DNA from: Desulfobacteraceae bacterium
Lineage (GTDB): Bacteria; Desulfobacterota; Desulfobacteria; Desulfobacterales; JAABRJ01
Assembly (NCBI GenBank): GCA_022340425.1
Contig: JAJDNY010000031.1
Span: 1 to 52,541 of the forward strand
Length of the DNA: 52,541 nt
Reading direction: 5' to 3'
Position 1 is the stretch's first letter. Each line of letters begins with the position of its first letter. The notes below the pieces were generated by a model. The model was given only the letters and a program-made list of their open reading frames with translations. It searched no databases and had not been told where the DNA came from. Both the position numbers and the translations under genes were made by a program. Positions 1 through 9,653 of this stretch are shown here, piece after piece.

Positions 1-1034
1 CCGCCGCCGCAGCAGAAATTGTTGGAGCGGTTGGGGCTCATGTCGACGAAATTATCCGCGCCGATGCAGGCCTTGACGACCTCCCGCAGGTCCTCGGCCA
101 GCGGATCGCCGAAGCTCTTGCGCACCTGCTGGCAGGGGTCCTGAACGGTGAACTTGATTTTCAGGTCCTGGTTCCAGTCGGCGCTCACCTTGAGCTTCCC
201 TTCCCGCAGCCAGCGCGCGTAGTAGCGGACCATGGGCGCGATCTCGAGATCGGTTTGAATCCCGTGGTGCTTGGCCCCGTGCCAGACCGAGTAGGTGGAG
301 TGGCCGCATTCGGTGTTGAGATAGACCTTGCAGCCCAACTGCTCGGCGCGCCGGATGGTGGTGGTGGTGATCTGCTTCCAGCTTTCGTCGTCGGCCAGGA
401 ACATGCAGTAGTTCTCCCCGCCCCAGCCGGTGCAGCTGTAGGTCCAGTCGGCGCCGACGATGTGCAGGATCTTCCACAGCGGCACCATTTCATCGGGTTC
501 AGTGACCGGCTCGCGCGAGTTCTGGGAAAGAAAAAAATGGGCGCCCTGCTTGTCGATGGGCGCCTGGAGATTCTCCCAGCCGGGCTGGTTTTCGCGCACT
601 TCCTCCAAGACGTCCTCCACCACGAAGCGAAAATCCTCTTCGGGTGTTCCCATGGCGCTGCAGCTGTTGTTGCGCAGGGCCATGTCACAGGAGCCGAGTA
701 TGCCCTTGGGCCGCGTTTCGCGCGGCCACAGCTTGCGGGCTTCGTAGACCAGGCCCGGAATGTTGATCTCCATGGGGCAGACATAGGTGCAGCGGGTGCA
801 CAGGCTGCACATCCAGACCCAGGGGTGCCCGGTGATAGCCTCGTCCAGGCCGAGGGCCGCCAGCCGCAGGAATTTGCGGGGGTCCATCCCCTCCAGGCCG
901 GTGGCCGGGCAGCCTGCCGAGCAGGCCCCACAGGTGAGGCACAGGTTGAGGTTGCAGCCCGCGGGCAGCAGACCTCGCACCTGGTCCATAACCATCCCGT
1001 GCTTCTTTTTGCCCAGTTGTATCGCTTCCGTCAT
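1..1034 (-). CDS. HdrD/GlpC-like iron-sulfur protein, 3' end outside window
   Basis: The frame opens with ATG at 1034, eight bases after a good AAAGGAG, and runs off the left edge after about 344 codons, so the C-terminus is missing. The N-terminal part has two ferredoxin-like cysteine clusters, CLTCGACSAGCP and CSLCTRCTYVCP, which bind two [4Fe-4S] clusters. The last visible residues, NNFCCGGG, match the CCG motif of the cysteine-rich domain of heterodisulfide reductase HdrB/HdrD, GlpC and DsrK-type proteins. Such proteins are cytoplasmic thiol/disulfide or electron-transfer subunits, often on the inner face of membrane redox complexes. No partner gene is visible, so the exact complex cannot be named. 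Confidence 0.85.
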   Translation of the reverse strand, partial: MTEAIQLGKKKHGMVMDQVRGLLPAGCNLNLCLTCGACSAGCPATGLEGMDPRKFLRLAALGLDEAITGHPWVWMCSLCTRCTYVCPMEINIPGLVYEARKLWPRETRPKGILGSCDMALRNNSCSAMGTPEEDFRFVVEDVLEEVRENQPGWENLQAPIDKQGAHFFLSQNSREPVTEPDEMVPLWKILHIVGADWTYSCTGWGGENYCMFLADDESWKQITTTTIRRAEQLGCKVYLNTECGHSTYSVWHGAKHHGIQTDLEIAPMVRYYARWLREGKLKVSADWNQDLKIKFTVQDPCQQVRKSFGDPLAEDLREVVKACIGADNFVDMSPNRSNNFCCGG

Positions 1035-1625
1035 CGCTGCTCCTTTCGGTGGCCGCAGGGGCGGCCGTTGCCGTCAGCCTCGACTAGGCAAAGCCGCAGG
1101 AAAAGCCTCATGGTGGGGCACGAAAATGAACGGGCAAACCGATCGGGCGGGCTGAATTCGAATTGGGTCATTCAAGACGGGGGGGCATCCGCCGGCCAGC
1201 CGGTTTTACCCTGTGCCTGCCATCCCGGGCGGCACTCATGGTGCTTGCTCAGGTAAAACCGGAAAACCGTTTCATTCGAAAACCCCTGGAAGAGAGAGAC
1301 AACGAGGCGATGATCATGACGCCAGTATTTAGAAGGATTGGAAATTCAAGTCAATTTGAAAATATCAATATAAAAAATCTAATCAATAGAAAATTTCTAT
1401 CGTTTTGCCTTTGCAGCGGATGGCGGGACCCGGCGGGCCGGTTTTTCAAGCCGTCTGCCGCAAAATCCGATAGGGAAGTACTGGACCGGTTGCCCCTGGT
1501 CCCCGTGGCCTTCCGGCCCCCGCCTGAATGCCACCGGATTTTTGGCGGCCTGCGGCCCCTTTGCAGAGATGGCCTCAGGTCATCCCTCCGGCGGCCGTCT
1601 CCCTGTATCATGGAGGAGGGGTGCC
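1035..1625. promoter_or_regulatory. Divergent intergenic region with AT-rich island
   Basis: About 590 bases separate the divergent HdrD-like gene and the hybrid kinase gene, with no convincing coding sequence. The stretch from roughly 1325 to 1400 is strikingly AT-rich against a GC-rich background (runs such as AATATAAAAAAT), which fits promoter DNA. I could not settle on a -35/-10 pair. The kinase ribosome-binding site GGAGGAGGGG lies at about 1611-1620. Confidence 0.4.
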
Positions 1626-3719
1626 ATGCGCTTTCACCTACCGTCCATCCTGGCGCTGCTCTTACTGGCGGCCGCTCCCGTGCAGGGCGGTGACAGACTC
1701 ATCCGGGTCGGCGTCTACGACAGCGTTCCCCTGGCCTACACCGATCAAAACGGGGTTGCCGGGGGGTTCTATGTCGATCTGCTGGCCCACATCGCCCGTC
1801 AGGAGGGCTGGCGGATCGTCTATGTTCCGGGAACATGGCCGGAGTGCCTCGACAACCTGCGCAACGGCCGCATCGATCTGCTGGGGGTGATCGCCCACTC
1901 CGCGGAGCGCGCCCGGGCTTTCGACTACAACTACGAGAGCGTGTTCACCGATTGGGGGCAGGTCTACGCCAACAAGCGGGTCAGGGTCGAATCCCTGCTG
2001 GATTTGAGCGGCAAGAAAATAGCGGTCCTGATGGATGACATCTATTTCCTCAACCTCAGGAAAATCCTCGACCAGTTCGAACTCAAAAGCCGCTTTATCG
2101 AAGCCTTCGAAAACGAAGACGTCCTGAAACTGGTGGAAATCGGCAAATGCGATGTCGGCCTGGTGAACCAGTCCTACGGTTTTCACCACGAGAGCCGCTA
2201 CAGGATCGTCAAAACCCCCATTATCCTCAGCCCCCAGAAGCTCTTCTGGGCCGCCCCCAAAAACCAGGAAAAAGAGCTGCTTTTCCGCCTGGACCACCAC
2301 CTCAAGCGGCTCAAGGCCAACGAAAAATCGGTCTATTTCCGGAGCCTCGGGAAATGGTTCGGCATCGGGACCAAGCCCGTCGTGCCCGCCTGGGCCCGCT
2401 GGGTGCTGCCGGCCCTGGCGGCTCTGGTGCTGCTGGCCGCTGCGATTCTTTGGATTTTCAGACGCCAGCTTCAGGCGCGCACCCGGGAGCTGGTGGAGAA
2501 CAACCGGCGTCTGTCTTCGGAGATCCAGCAGCGCCGCCGGGTTGAGGAAGAGCGGGAGGCCCTGGCCCAGAAGCTTCAGCTGGCGCAGAAAATGGAGGCC
2601 ATCGGGACCCTCGCCGGCGGGGTGGCCCACGACCTCAACAACATTCTCTCCGGGATCGTCAGCTACCCGGAGCTGCTGCTGCTGGACCTGCCCGAGAATG
2701 ATCCGCTGCAGGCGCCGCTGCGGACCATCAAAACCTCCGGCGAGAAGGCCGTGCGCATCGTCCAGGACCTTTTGACGCTGGCCAGGCGGGGCGTTGTGGC
2801 CACCGAGGTGGTCGATTTGAACCAGGTAATCGAGGCCTACCTGATCAGCCCCGAGTTCCAGAAGCTGCTGGCCTATCACCCCCGGGTGCGGCTGGAAAAA
2901 AACCTGTCCCATGACCTGCCGAACATTCAGGGGTCCCCGGTTCACCTCTCACAGACGGTCATGAATCTCGTCTCCAACGCCGCCGAGGCCATGCCCCACG
3001 GCGGCGGGATCCGGGTGGCGACCGAAAACCGCCGTCTGGACCGGCCGGTCCAGGGCTACGATGAAATCGCCGCCGGCGATTACGTCGTTTTGACGGTCGC
3101 CGATGACGGCATCGGCATCTCCAGCGAGGACCAGGAGCGCATCTTCGAGCCCTTCTACTCCAAAAAGGTCATGGGGCGCAGCGGCACGGGGCTGGGGATG
3201 GCGGTGGTCTGGGGGACCGTCAAGGACCACCATGGCTATGTGGACATCCGCAGCAGCGAAGGGCGGGGCACCTCGATTTCGCTCTACTTCCCGACCACCC
3301 GCCGGGTCCTCTGCGCGGTGGCCGGGTCCGTCGCCCTGGAGGCGTTGCGGGGCGCGGGACAGAGGGTGCTGGTGGTGGACGACCTGGAGGACCAGCGCAT
3401 CATCGCCACCCGGATGCTGACCAAACTGGGCTACCGTGCGGCCAGCGTCGGCGGCGGGGAGGAGGCCCTGGCTTACATTCGCGAGCGTCCTGTCGACCTA
3501 CTGGTGCTGGACATGATCATGGGCCCCCGCATGGATGGGCTGGAAACCTACCGCCAGATTCAAAAAATCGCCCCCGGCCAGAAGGCCCTGATCGCCAGCG
3601 GTTTTTCGGAAACCGAGCGCGTCCGGGCGGCCCAAGCGCTGGGGGCCGGGCAGTACATTCGCAAACCCTACACCTTCGAAACCATCGGCCTGGCGGTCAA
3701 AAACGCCTTGGCCGGCTAG
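1626..3719 (+). CDS. Hybrid histidine kinase with periplasmic SBP-type sensor and receiver
   Basis: This 697-residue protein has a signal peptide (1-21), a solute-binding-protein family 3 sensor domain (about 25-245), a transmembrane helix (about 256-278) and a short coiled coil. A HisKA domain follows with the phospho-accepting His335 in GGVAHDLNNI, then a HATPase domain (N-box near 447-457, DDGIG 493-497, GTGLGM 520-525). A C-terminal receiver carries Asp629 and Lys680. The ATG at 1626 is preferred over the upstream in-frame ATG at 1542 because it follows GGAGGAGGGG and begins the signal peptide. It should sense a small periplasmic ligand such as an amino acid. No output response regulator is adjacent. 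Confidence 0.9.
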   Translation: MRFHLPSILALLLLAAAPVQGGDRLIRVGVYDSVPLAYTDQNGVAGGFYVDLLAHIARQEGWRIVYVPGTWPECLDNLRNGRIDLLGVIAHSAERARAFDYNYESVFTDWGQVYANKRVRVESLLDLSGKKIAVLMDDIYFLNLRKILDQFELKSRFIEAFENEDVLKLVEIGKCDVGLVNQSYGFHHESRYRIVKTPIILSPQKLFWAAPKNQEKELLFRLDHHLKRLKANEKSVYFRSLGKWFGIGTKPVVPAWARWVLPALAALVLLAAAILWIFRRQLQARTRELVENNRRLSSEIQQRRRVEEEREALAQKLQLAQKMEAIGTLAGGVAHDLNNILSGIVSYPELLLLDLPENDPLQAPLRTIKTSGEKAVRIVQDLLTLARRGVVATEVVDLNQVIEAYLISPEFQKLLAYHPRVRLEKNLSHDLPNIQGSPVHLSQTVMNLVSNAAEAMPHGGGIRVATENRRLDRPVQGYDEIAAGDYVVLTVADDGIGISSEDQERIFEPFYSKKVMGRSGTGLGMAVVWGTVKDHHGYVDIRSSEGRGTSISLYFPTTRRVLCAVAGSVALEALRGAGQRVLVVDDLEDQRIIATRMLTKLGYRAASVGGGEEALAYIRERPVDLLVLDMIMGPRMDGLETYRQIQKIAPGQKALIASGFSETERVRAAQALGAGQYIRKPYTFETIGLAVKNALAG

Positions 3720-3882
3720 CGGCCACCCCTTCCCCGGCCGGCAAGCGCCCTCTACCAACAGCCTGAAAACAAATGTAAAAAATTGGTTTGAGACGGTTTG
3801 ACAGCGCCGGCGGGGGTGCTTAATAAATTCTTGTTTGAAAACCATGGCAACCCCAAAATCAACCCCCAACCGGGAGGTCACC

Positions 3883-4359
3883 ATGTCAAACCCACTGCAG
3901 GCCGGCGCCCGGGCGCCCCAGTTCACGCTCAACAATAAAGACGGCAAGGCCGTCAGCCTGTCGGATTATGACGGCAAATGGCGGGTGGTCTACTTCTACC
4001 CCAAGGACAACACCTCGGGTTGCACCCAGGAAGCCGTCGACTTCAGCGCGCTTCTGCCGGAATTCGAGAAGGAGGGCGCGGTGGTTTTCGGGGTGAGCCC
4101 GGATTCGGAGAAATCCCACGCCCGCTTCGCCGAAAAGCACGGCCTTAAGGTGGAGCTCTTGAGCGACCCGGAGCACACCGTCATGGAGCGCTACGGCGTC
4201 TGGCAGCTCAAGAAGATGTACGGCAAGGAGTACAAGGGAGTGGTGCGGTCGACCTTTCTGATCAACCCGCAGGGTGTGGTCGAGAAGAGCTGGGAGAAGG
4301 TCAAGGTCAAAAACCACGCCAGCGAGGTTCAGGCGGCCCTCTGCGAGCTCAAAAGGTGA
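3883..4359 (+). CDS. bcp: Thioredoxin-dependent thiol peroxidase, Bcp/PrxQ family
   Basis: The 158-residue product is a standard-length Bcp peroxiredoxin that reduces peroxides in the cytoplasm. The peroxidatic cysteine is Cys47 in YPKDNTSGCTQE. The resolving cysteine that many Bcp proteins carry five residues later is absent (Val52), so it may work as a 1-Cys enzyme or use the cysteine near the C-terminus (ALCELKR). The start at 3883 follows GGGAGGT; an upstream in-frame TTG at 3835 gives an unlikely extension. The stop overlaps the start of the next gene by four bases, so the two are probably translated together. Confidence 0.92.
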   Translation: MSNPLQAGARAPQFTLNNKDGKAVSLSDYDGKWRVVYFYPKDNTSGCTQEAVDFSALLPEFEKEGAVVFGVSPDSEKSHARFAEKHGLKVELLSDPEHTVMERYGVWQLKKMYGKEYKGVVRSTFLINPQGVVEKSWEKVKVKNHASEVQAALCELKR

Positions 4360-5378
4360 TTCTTCACGACCCCAATCGCCGACTGAGCCTGAGGGACTTC
4401 GGCATCACGATTCCCATCGCCGACGATCGCGCCGAAAAAACCCTGGCGCTCCTCAGGGCCCACCCCTGGTTGGGGCCGCGGGCCGTGCGCTGGTACCGCA
4501 CCCCGGCGGCCGAGCGGATCACCCGCGCGGACCTGTGCCGGGCGCACAGCCCGGCGTATGTGGAGCGGCTCTTCGGCGACGGCCTGGAGGGGGAGATCGT
4601 GCGCACATACGAGCTGGTGGATGCCCGGGGGCGCCGCCACCGCTACCATCCCGAACTCGCTCGGCAGCCGCTGCGCGGGATCCTGGAGCGGACCCTCGGG
4701 ATCGTGAGCGGCACCTGGCAGTGCTGCCGGCTGGCTCTGGCCGAAAGTTTTTGCTTTTACTTCGGCGGTGGCATGCACCACGCCCAATGGGATTTCGGAA
4801 ACGGCTTCTGCCTGCTGAACGACATCGTCGTCGCCATCCGCAAACTGCAGGCCGAGGGCCTGGTGCGGACCGCCTGGGTGGTGGACGTGGACGCCCACAA
4901 GGGCGATGGCACCGCCGCCCTGACCAGCGGCGACCCGAGCATCGTGACCCTCAGCGTCCACATGGCCCGCGGCTGGCCCCTGGACGGGTCCCCCCAAAAC
5001 CCCGATGGCACGCCCAACCCGTCGTTTATCCCCAGCGACATCGACATCCCCATCGAATCCGGCGAGGAGGACCACTACGTGGCGCGCCTGGCCGCGGGGT
5101 TGGAAGAGATGGCCGCACGGCTGCCGGCGCCGGAGATCGCCGTGGTGGTCGGCGGCGCCGACCCCTACGAGAAGGACGGGCTGCCCTCCACCGCCGGCCT
5201 GAACCTCACCCTGGCAGAGCTCGGCGCCCGCGACCGCCTGGTCTACGATTTTCTCAAGTCCCGCCGAATCCCCCAGGCGCACCTCATGGCCGGCGGCTAC
5301 GGCCCCCACGCGTGGGAGGTTTACGCCCAGTTTTTGCCCTGGGCCCTGCTGGACCACCTTGGCGCCGGGGCCCCCTGA
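4356..5378 (+). CDS. Histone deacetylase-family hydrolase (AcuC/APAH-like)
   Basis: The 340-residue protein belongs to the arginase/deacetylase fold, zinc hydrolases that in bacteria act on acetylated lysines, polyamines or other acyl-amides. The active site is complete: the HH pair at 141-142 in GGGMHHAQWDFGNG, metal ligands Asp179 and His181 in DVDAHKGDG, Asp269 in GGADPYEKDG, and the transition-state tyrosine Tyr315 in MAGGYG. A lysine replaces the second histidine of the usual HHGDG signature, which is not a metal ligand. It starts with GTG at 4356 inside the bcp stop region (GTGA overlap), so it is coupled to the peroxidase. The natural substrate cannot be read from sequence. Confidence 0.88.
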   Translation: MILHDPNRRLSLRDFGITIPIADDRAEKTLALLRAHPWLGPRAVRWYRTPAAERITRADLCRAHSPAYVERLFGDGLEGEIVRTYELVDARGRRHRYHPELARQPLRGILERTLGIVSGTWQCCRLALAESFCFYFGGGMHHAQWDFGNGFCLLNDIVVAIRKLQAEGLVRTAWVVDVDAHKGDGTAALTSGDPSIVTLSVHMARGWPLDGSPQNPDGTPNPSFIPSDIDIPIESGEEDHYVARLAAGLEEMAARLPAPEIAVVVGGADPYEKDGLPSTAGLNLTLAELGARDRLVYDFLKSRRIPQAHLMAGGYGPHAWEVYAQFLPWALLDHLGAGAP

Positions 5379-5436
5379 CGGGCGGCCGCGATCGGCATTC
5401 ACCGCCGCCCGACGGCGCTCATGCCCCGAAACAGCT

Positions 5437-5470
5437 CGGGCCCTCAACCGTGCTTGGGGTTGAAGGCCCG
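5437..5470. terminator. Hairpin between convergent HDAC-family gene and ssb
   Basis: A 13-base arm (CGGGCCCTCAACC) pairs with GGTTGAAGGCCCG with one mismatch around an eight-base loop. It lies between the stop codons of two convergent genes, the place for a bidirectional terminator. There is no T-run on either side, so intrinsic termination is not certain. Confidence 0.5.
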
Positions 5471-5511
5471 AGGAGTTTCAACCGGCCGCTTGTTTGTCCA
5501 CCGGCCTGGTC

Positions 5512-5973
5512 TCAAAACGGGATGTCGTCATCGGTGGTGTCGGGGTAGGGCGGCCCGGGATAGTCGCCGCCGCCGCCCCCGCTGGCGCCGCCGCTTCCAC
5601 TGCCGCCCCCGCCGGCCATCGGGCGGCCGGCCTCCTGCTGGTTGCGGTCGCCGAGGAACTGCACGTCGCCGGCGACGATCTCGGTGGTGTAGCGGGTCAC
5701 GCCGTCCTTTTCCCAGCTGCGGGTCTGGAGGCGGCCCTCGATGTAGACCTGGCGCCCCTTGGCAAGGTATTTACCACATATTTCCCCCAGGCTGCCGAAG
5801 GCCACGATGCGATGCCATTCGGTGCGCTCTTTTTTCTCACCCGTGTTCTTGTCCTTCCACTCATCGGAGGTGGCGATGCTGAAGTTGGCGATGGCGCGTC
5901 CGTCGGTGGTGTAGCGAACCTCGGGGTCGCGGCCCAGCCGTCCGACCAGAATGACCTTGTTGATGCCTGCCAT
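5512..5973 (-). CDS. ssb: Single-stranded DNA-binding protein
   Basis: The 153-residue protein opens with [20 protein letters not shown], the canonical start of the SSB OB-fold, and continues with typical SSB strands ([19 protein letters not shown]). The OB-fold covers about residues 1-108. A glycine/serine-rich linker follows, then the acidic tip DDDIPF, which docks SSB-interacting repair and replication proteins. The start at 5973 follows GGGAGGG; an upstream in-frame ATG at 6018 would add 15 non-homologous residues. It stands alone here, without the rpsF/rpsR neighbours seen in many genomes. Confidence 0.96.
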   Translation of the reverse strand: MAGINKVILVGRLGRDPEVRYTTDGRAIANFSIATSDEWKDKNTGEKKERTEWHRIVAFGSLGEICGKYLAKGRQVYIEGRLQTRSWEKDGVTRYTTEIVAGDVQFLGDRNQQEAGRPMAGGGGSGSGGASGGGGGDYPGPPYPDTTDDDIPF

Positions 5974-6149
5974 GTGCGGCCCTCCCTGTGCCCAAAGGGT
6001 TTCATTCCATGCGTGCACGCGGGCGCAGCGGCCCGCTCTCAGCTCTTGTTATCGAAAAGCCTGCGGGATGTCAAACCCGGCCGGGACCGCCTTCGGCCGC
6101 CGAATTCGATTTACAACCGCCGCCCAACCCTGTTAGAGGAACCTCATCT

Positions 6150-6186
6150 GCACGGCCTTTGGCCGCCGTCCGTTGCAAGGCCGTGC
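6150..6186. other. Perfect 10-bp inverted repeat upstream of EamA transporter gene
   Basis: GCACGGCCTT and AAGGCCGTGC form a perfect ten-base stem around a 17-base loop, in the divergent region between ssb and the transporter gene. It ends about 50 bases before the transporter start. No T-run follows. It could be an operator, an mRNA leader hairpin or a chance GC-rich palindrome. Confidence 0.35.
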
Positions 6187-6237
6187 GGCCGGACAAAGCC
6201 ACCCAGAATTGAACTCTTACCGGTGCCGAAAGCGCCC

Positions 6238-7191
6238 ATGAAGGCCAAATCCTCTCTCCCCATCGTCAACCCGGGCTACCTGTATGTCATGCTGGCCGCA
6301 ATTTTATGGGCCACCTCCGGCACGGCCGCCAAAATGCTCTTTTCCCATGGGGTTTCGCCCTTTCAGCTGGTCCAGCTGCGTCTGGGGATCGCCAGCGCCT
6401 TTCTCTTCGTCTGGCTGGCGCTGCGGCGGCCCGCCCTGCTGCGGATCGCCCGGCGCGATCTGCTCTATTTCGCCCTGCTGGGCGGCGGCGCTCTGGCCGC
6501 CGCCCAGTTCACCTACCTTTTCGCCATCAGCCGGATCAACGTCGCCACCGCCATCCTGCTGCAGTACCTCTCACCGACCTTCATTGCCCTCTACGCCGCC
6601 GTCTTCACCCGCGAGTACCCCGACCGCACCACCCTGACCGCCATTTTGGGCGCGGTGGCCGGCTGCTACCTGGTGGTCGGGGCCTACGATCTGGACGTGC
6701 TCTCCCTCAACACCGTGGGCATTTTAAGCGGTCTGATGTCGGCGGCGACGTTCGCCTGGTACGCGATCCAGGGGGAGTTTGGCATGCGCCGCTATCCGCC
6801 GCTGACCGTGCTTTTCTACGCTCTGCTGTTCGCCTTCCTGACCTGGAACCTGCTGCAGCCGCCCCTGGGCGCCTTTTTCGGCCCCTATGGGCCGGCGGAC
6901 TGGGGCTGGATCCTCTACATCGGGGTGATGGGCACGCTGCTGCCCTTCGGCTTCTTTCTCCAGGGGGTCACCCGCATCCGCGCCACCCGCGCCAGCATCA
7001 CGGCGACCCTGGAGCCCATTGCGGCAGCGGTCATTTCCTATTTCCTGCTCGGAGAGGCCCTCTCCCCGCTGCAGCTCCTGGGCGGTGCGCTGGTGATTGC
7101 CTCGGTGGTGCTGCTGCAGGTCCGGCATGAGCTGGGGCCGGCGGCCCCCGGCCATCCGGTGGGCGGGCCGGTGGGGGCGGATGAGGGATGA
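6238..7191 (+). CDS. EamA-family (DMT superfamily) transporter
   Basis: The 317-residue protein has about ten hydrophobic helices arranged as two EamA repeats, the usual size for drug/metabolite transporters such as RhaT, YdcZ or amino-acid exporters. The first repeat begins YVMLAAILWATSGTAAK; the second carries TRIRATRASITATLEPIAAA, typical of the end of EamA domains. It sits in the inner membrane and probably exports a small metabolite. The Shine-Dalgarno is weak; a GTG at 6223 is an alternative start that adds five residues. The stop overlaps the next gene by four bases (ATGA). Confidence 0.85.
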   Translation: MKAKSSLPIVNPGYLYVMLAAILWATSGTAAKMLFSHGVSPFQLVQLRLGIASAFLFVWLALRRPALLRIARRDLLYFALLGGGALAAAQFTYLFAISRINVATAILLQYLSPTFIALYAAVFTREYPDRTTLTAILGAVAGCYLVVGAYDLDVLSLNTVGILSGLMSAATFAWYAIQGEFGMRRYPPLTVLFYALLFAFLTWNLLQPPLGAFFGPYGPADWGWILYIGVMGTLLPFGFFLQGVTRIRATRASITATLEPIAAAVISYFLLGEALSPLQLLGGALVIASVVLLQVRHELGPAAPGHPVGGPVGADEG

Positions 7192-8420
7192 AACCCGCTG
7201 CTGGTCAGGCCCTGCAAAGACGGACCAAACGCCACGTCGCCGGTCCGGCCCACACCTTTTTCGTGGTGGCCGCACCGGGGCTTGAAGTCCTCTGCCGGCG
7301 GGAGCTTGGGGCCCTTTTTAACGACGGCCGCAGTCTCACGCCGGTTCACGGCGGGTTGGTCTTCCAGGGGCGCCTGATGGACCTCTACCGAGCCAACCTG
7401 CAGCTGCGCACCGCATCCCGCGTGCTGATGCGCCTGGCGGAGTTCAAGGCCGGCGGCTTCGGGGCATTGGAAAAGCGGCTGGCCGAGATCCCCTGGGAGC
7501 TTTACCTGCCGGCCGGGGAGCTGCCGGCCGTGCACGTGACCGCGCGGCATTCCCGCCTCTACCACAGCCAGGCGGTGGCCGGGCGTGTCCGCGGGGCTGT
7601 CGCCGAGCGGTTTGCGGCCTTGGCTGTCACTTCCGCCGCCTCGGGCGACCTCGCCGCCCCCCAGCAGCTGTTTGTCCGCCTGCTGGACGATCGCCTGACC
7701 CTCTCCCTGGACAGCAGCGGGGAGAACCTCTACAAGCGGGGGATCAAGACCCACGGCGGCCGGGCGCCGCTCAGAGAAACCCTGGCGGCCGCGATTTTGC
7801 TGATCGCCGGCTTCAGCGGCGCGGAGCCGCTGCTGGACCCGATGTGCGGTAGCGGGACTTTCTGCCTGGAGGCCGCCCTGATGGCGGCTGGTATTGCGCC
7901 CGGGCGCCGGCGGGAATTCGCCTTCATGCGCTGGCCGGCCTTTGCGCCCGCCCGCTGGCGCCACCTGCTGCGGGAGGTCGATGCCGCCACGGCCGTCCCC
8001 CAGGACCGCCGGATTTTCGCCCTGGACAAGTCCCCCCGGAGTGTCGCGCGCCTTGCATACACCCTGGAAACCGCGGGGCTGGCGGACTGGGTCAGGGTGG
8101 CACAGGGCGATTTTTTCGATCTGGACCCGCACTCCCTGGCCGCTGCCCCTGGGCTGGTGGTGATCAACCCGCCCTACGGCCGTCGCCTGGGAACGCCGGC
8201 GGCCAGCGCGGATCTCTTTCAGCGGATCCTGGATCGGCTGCAGGCGCTTTACCGGGGCTGGCGCTGTGCCGTGATCGCGCCGGAGCGGAAGCTGGTCGAG
8301 GCCCTGCCGTTTGCGGCGCGCCTGCATCCCCTGCCCCACGGGGGGCTGCATCTGACGCTGCTGGTCGGCCGGATCGGCCGAGGGCCATCGCGTTCCGCCG
8401 GCAAACGGCTTGATTTTTGA
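7188..8420 (+). CDS. THUMP-domain class I SAM-dependent rRNA methyltransferase (RlmL N-half type)
   Basis: The 410-residue protein resembles the methyltransferase half of RlmL, which makes m2G2445 in 23S rRNA, and related THUMP-containing N2-guanine methyltransferases. Residues about 20-185 match the ferredoxin-like/THUMP region ([28 protein letters not shown]). The SAM site is [17 protein letters not shown] (215-231) and the catalytic motif is NPPYG (327-331), typical of N-methylation of exocyclic amines. The RlmK-like half of the E. coli fusion is absent. The start overlaps the transporter stop, suggesting cotranscription. Confidence 0.85.
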   Translation: MKPAAGQALQRRTKRHVAGPAHTFFVVAAPGLEVLCRRELGALFNDGRSLTPVHGGLVFQGRLMDLYRANLQLRTASRVLMRLAEFKAGGFGALEKRLAEIPWELYLPAGELPAVHVTARHSRLYHSQAVAGRVRGAVAERFAALAVTSAASGDLAAPQQLFVRLLDDRLTLSLDSSGENLYKRGIKTHGGRAPLRETLAAAILLIAGFSGAEPLLDPMCGSGTFCLEAALMAAGIAPGRRREFAFMRWPAFAPARWRHLLREVDAATAVPQDRRIFALDKSPRSVARLAYTLETAGLADWVRVAQGDFFDLDPHSLAAAPGLVVINPPYGRRLGTPAASADLFQRILDRLQALYRGWRCAVIAPERKLVEALPFAARLHPLPHGGLHLTLLVGRIGRGPSRSAGKRLDF

Positions 8421-8556
8421 TTCTGCCCGTATCATGATGAAAATTGATCGGGAACCGGTCGCCGCGGATCCGGCGCCTCTTCAGCGCCCCTGCCTGCCCG
8501 AACCGCAGCGGTCCACCCCCGCTAACCCCAACCGCCGCCAGGGAGGGCCCCCCGAA

Positions 8557-9306
8557 ATGTTCCAACTCGTATTGCTGCGACACGGCGAGAGCCTCTGGAA
8601 CCGCGAAAACCGCTTCACCGGATGGACCGACGTGGACCTGACCGCCGAAGGGATCGCCGAGGCCCGGAAAGCCGCCGAACTTCTCTCGGCCGAGGGCTTC
8701 ACGTTTGATGTGGCCTACACCTCGGTGCTCAAACGGGCCATCCGGACCCTGTGGATCGTGATGGACGCCATGGACCTGATGTGGATTCCGGTGATCCGCA
8801 ACTGGCGCCTGAACGAGCGCCACTACGGGGCGCTGCAAGGTCTCAACAAGGCCGAGACCGCCGCCCGCCACGGCGAGGAGCAGGTGCACGTCTGGCGCCG
8901 CAGCTACGACATCCCCCCGCCGCCGCTGGACCCCCGGGACGAGCGCCACCCCGGCCGGGACCCCCGCTACCGCGACCTGGCCGCCGGGGAGATCCCCTGC
9001 ACGGAGTCCCTCAAGGACACCGTCGGGCGCTTCATGCCCTATTTCCACCAGGAGATCGCGCCGGCCGTCCGCCAGGGCCGCCGGGTGCTGATCGCCGCCC
9101 ACGGCAACTCCCTGCGGGCACTGGTCAAACACCTGGACGCGCTTTCCGATCAGGCCGTCACCACCCTCAACATCCCCACCGGGGTGCCCCTGGTTTACCA
9201 ACTGGACGATTCCCTCAAGACCATCGGCAGCCGTTATCTGGGCGACCAGGCGGCTGTTCAAGCCGCCATCCAGGCGGTGGCCGAGCAGGCCAAAAAACAA
9301 ACCTGA
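8557..9306 (+). CDS. gpmA: 2,3-bisphosphoglycerate-dependent phosphoglycerate mutase
   Basis: The 249-residue protein is full length for GpmA, the glycolytic/gluconeogenic enzyme that interconverts 3- and 2-phosphoglycerate in the cytoplasm. The phosphohistidine is His9 in [25 protein letters not shown] and the second histidine in [12 protein letters not shown] are intact. [14 protein letters not shown] is the cofactor-binding signature of the dependent class. The start at 8557 follows GGGAGGG with proper spacing; the open frame extends upstream to 8410 into the methyltransferase gene but that part is not homologous. Confidence 0.96.
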   Translation: MFQLVLLRHGESLWNRENRFTGWTDVDLTAEGIAEARKAAELLSAEGFTFDVAYTSVLKRAIRTLWIVMDAMDLMWIPVIRNWRLNERHYGALQGLNKAETAARHGEEQVHVWRRSYDIPPPPLDPRDERHPGRDPRYRDLAAGEIPCTESLKDTVGRFMPYFHQEIAPAVRQGRRVLIAAHGNSLRALVKHLDALSDQAVTTLNIPTGVPLVYQLDDSLKTIGSRYLGDQAAVQAAIQAVAEQAKKQT

Positions 9307-9338
9307 GCGCGCTGTCTGCACGGCGCAAGGAGGTTGTC

Positions 9339-9653
9339 ATGCTGGCCAAAGTACTCATCAAACGGCGGTTTAAAAAAGGGACCGACAAGGAAGTCCTGGC
9401 GTTATTAAACGAGTTCCGGGCGGGGGCCATGAACCAGCCGGGCTACATCACCGGCGAGACCCTGGTGAGCAGCCGCGACCCCCAGACCCTGCTGGTGATC
9501 GGCACCTGGCAGGATATGAACTCCTGGCACCGCTGGAAGGAGAACCGGGCCCGGCGGACCTTCGAGGCCATGATGGAAATCTACCAGGAGGGGCCGACCC
9601 AGTACGAGGAATACTTTCTGGGGGTTCCCGGCGATCAGGGGGACGATGCGTGA
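9339..9653 (+). CDS. Antibiotic biosynthesis monooxygenase (ABM)-domain protein
   Basis: This 104-residue protein has one ABM ferredoxin-like domain: MLAKVLIKRRFKKGTDKEV, then GYITGETLVSSRDPQTLLVI and WQDMNSWHRWKENRAR, the pattern of small dimeric alpha-beta barrels. Members include quinol monooxygenases and haem-degrading enzymes, and many have no known reaction. The ATG at 9339 follows a strong AAGGAGG. Its 3' end overlaps the start of the TatD gene by eight bases. I cannot assign a substrate. Confidence 0.82.
   Translation: MLAKVLIKRRFKKGTDKEVLALLNEFRAGAMNQPGYITGETLVSSRDPQTLLVIGTWQDMNSWHRWKENRARRTFEAMMEIYQEGPTQYEEYFLGVPGDQGDDA

Noticed and set aside
185-931. 248-codon minus-strand frame at the left edge
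   Set aside because: Another frame of the same strand encodes the HdrD-like protein with both cluster motifs and the CCG motif.
1662-2945. 427-codon minus-strand frame
   Set aside because: Antisense to the first hybrid kinase.
3720-3834. GC-rich inverted GCCGGC sequences after the first kinase
   Set aside because: GCCGGC is self-complementary and common in this DNA; no T-run and no extended stem.
5494-6237. Upstream extension of the EamA transporter frame
   Set aside because: It would run antisense through ssb and adds non-membrane, non-homologous sequence.
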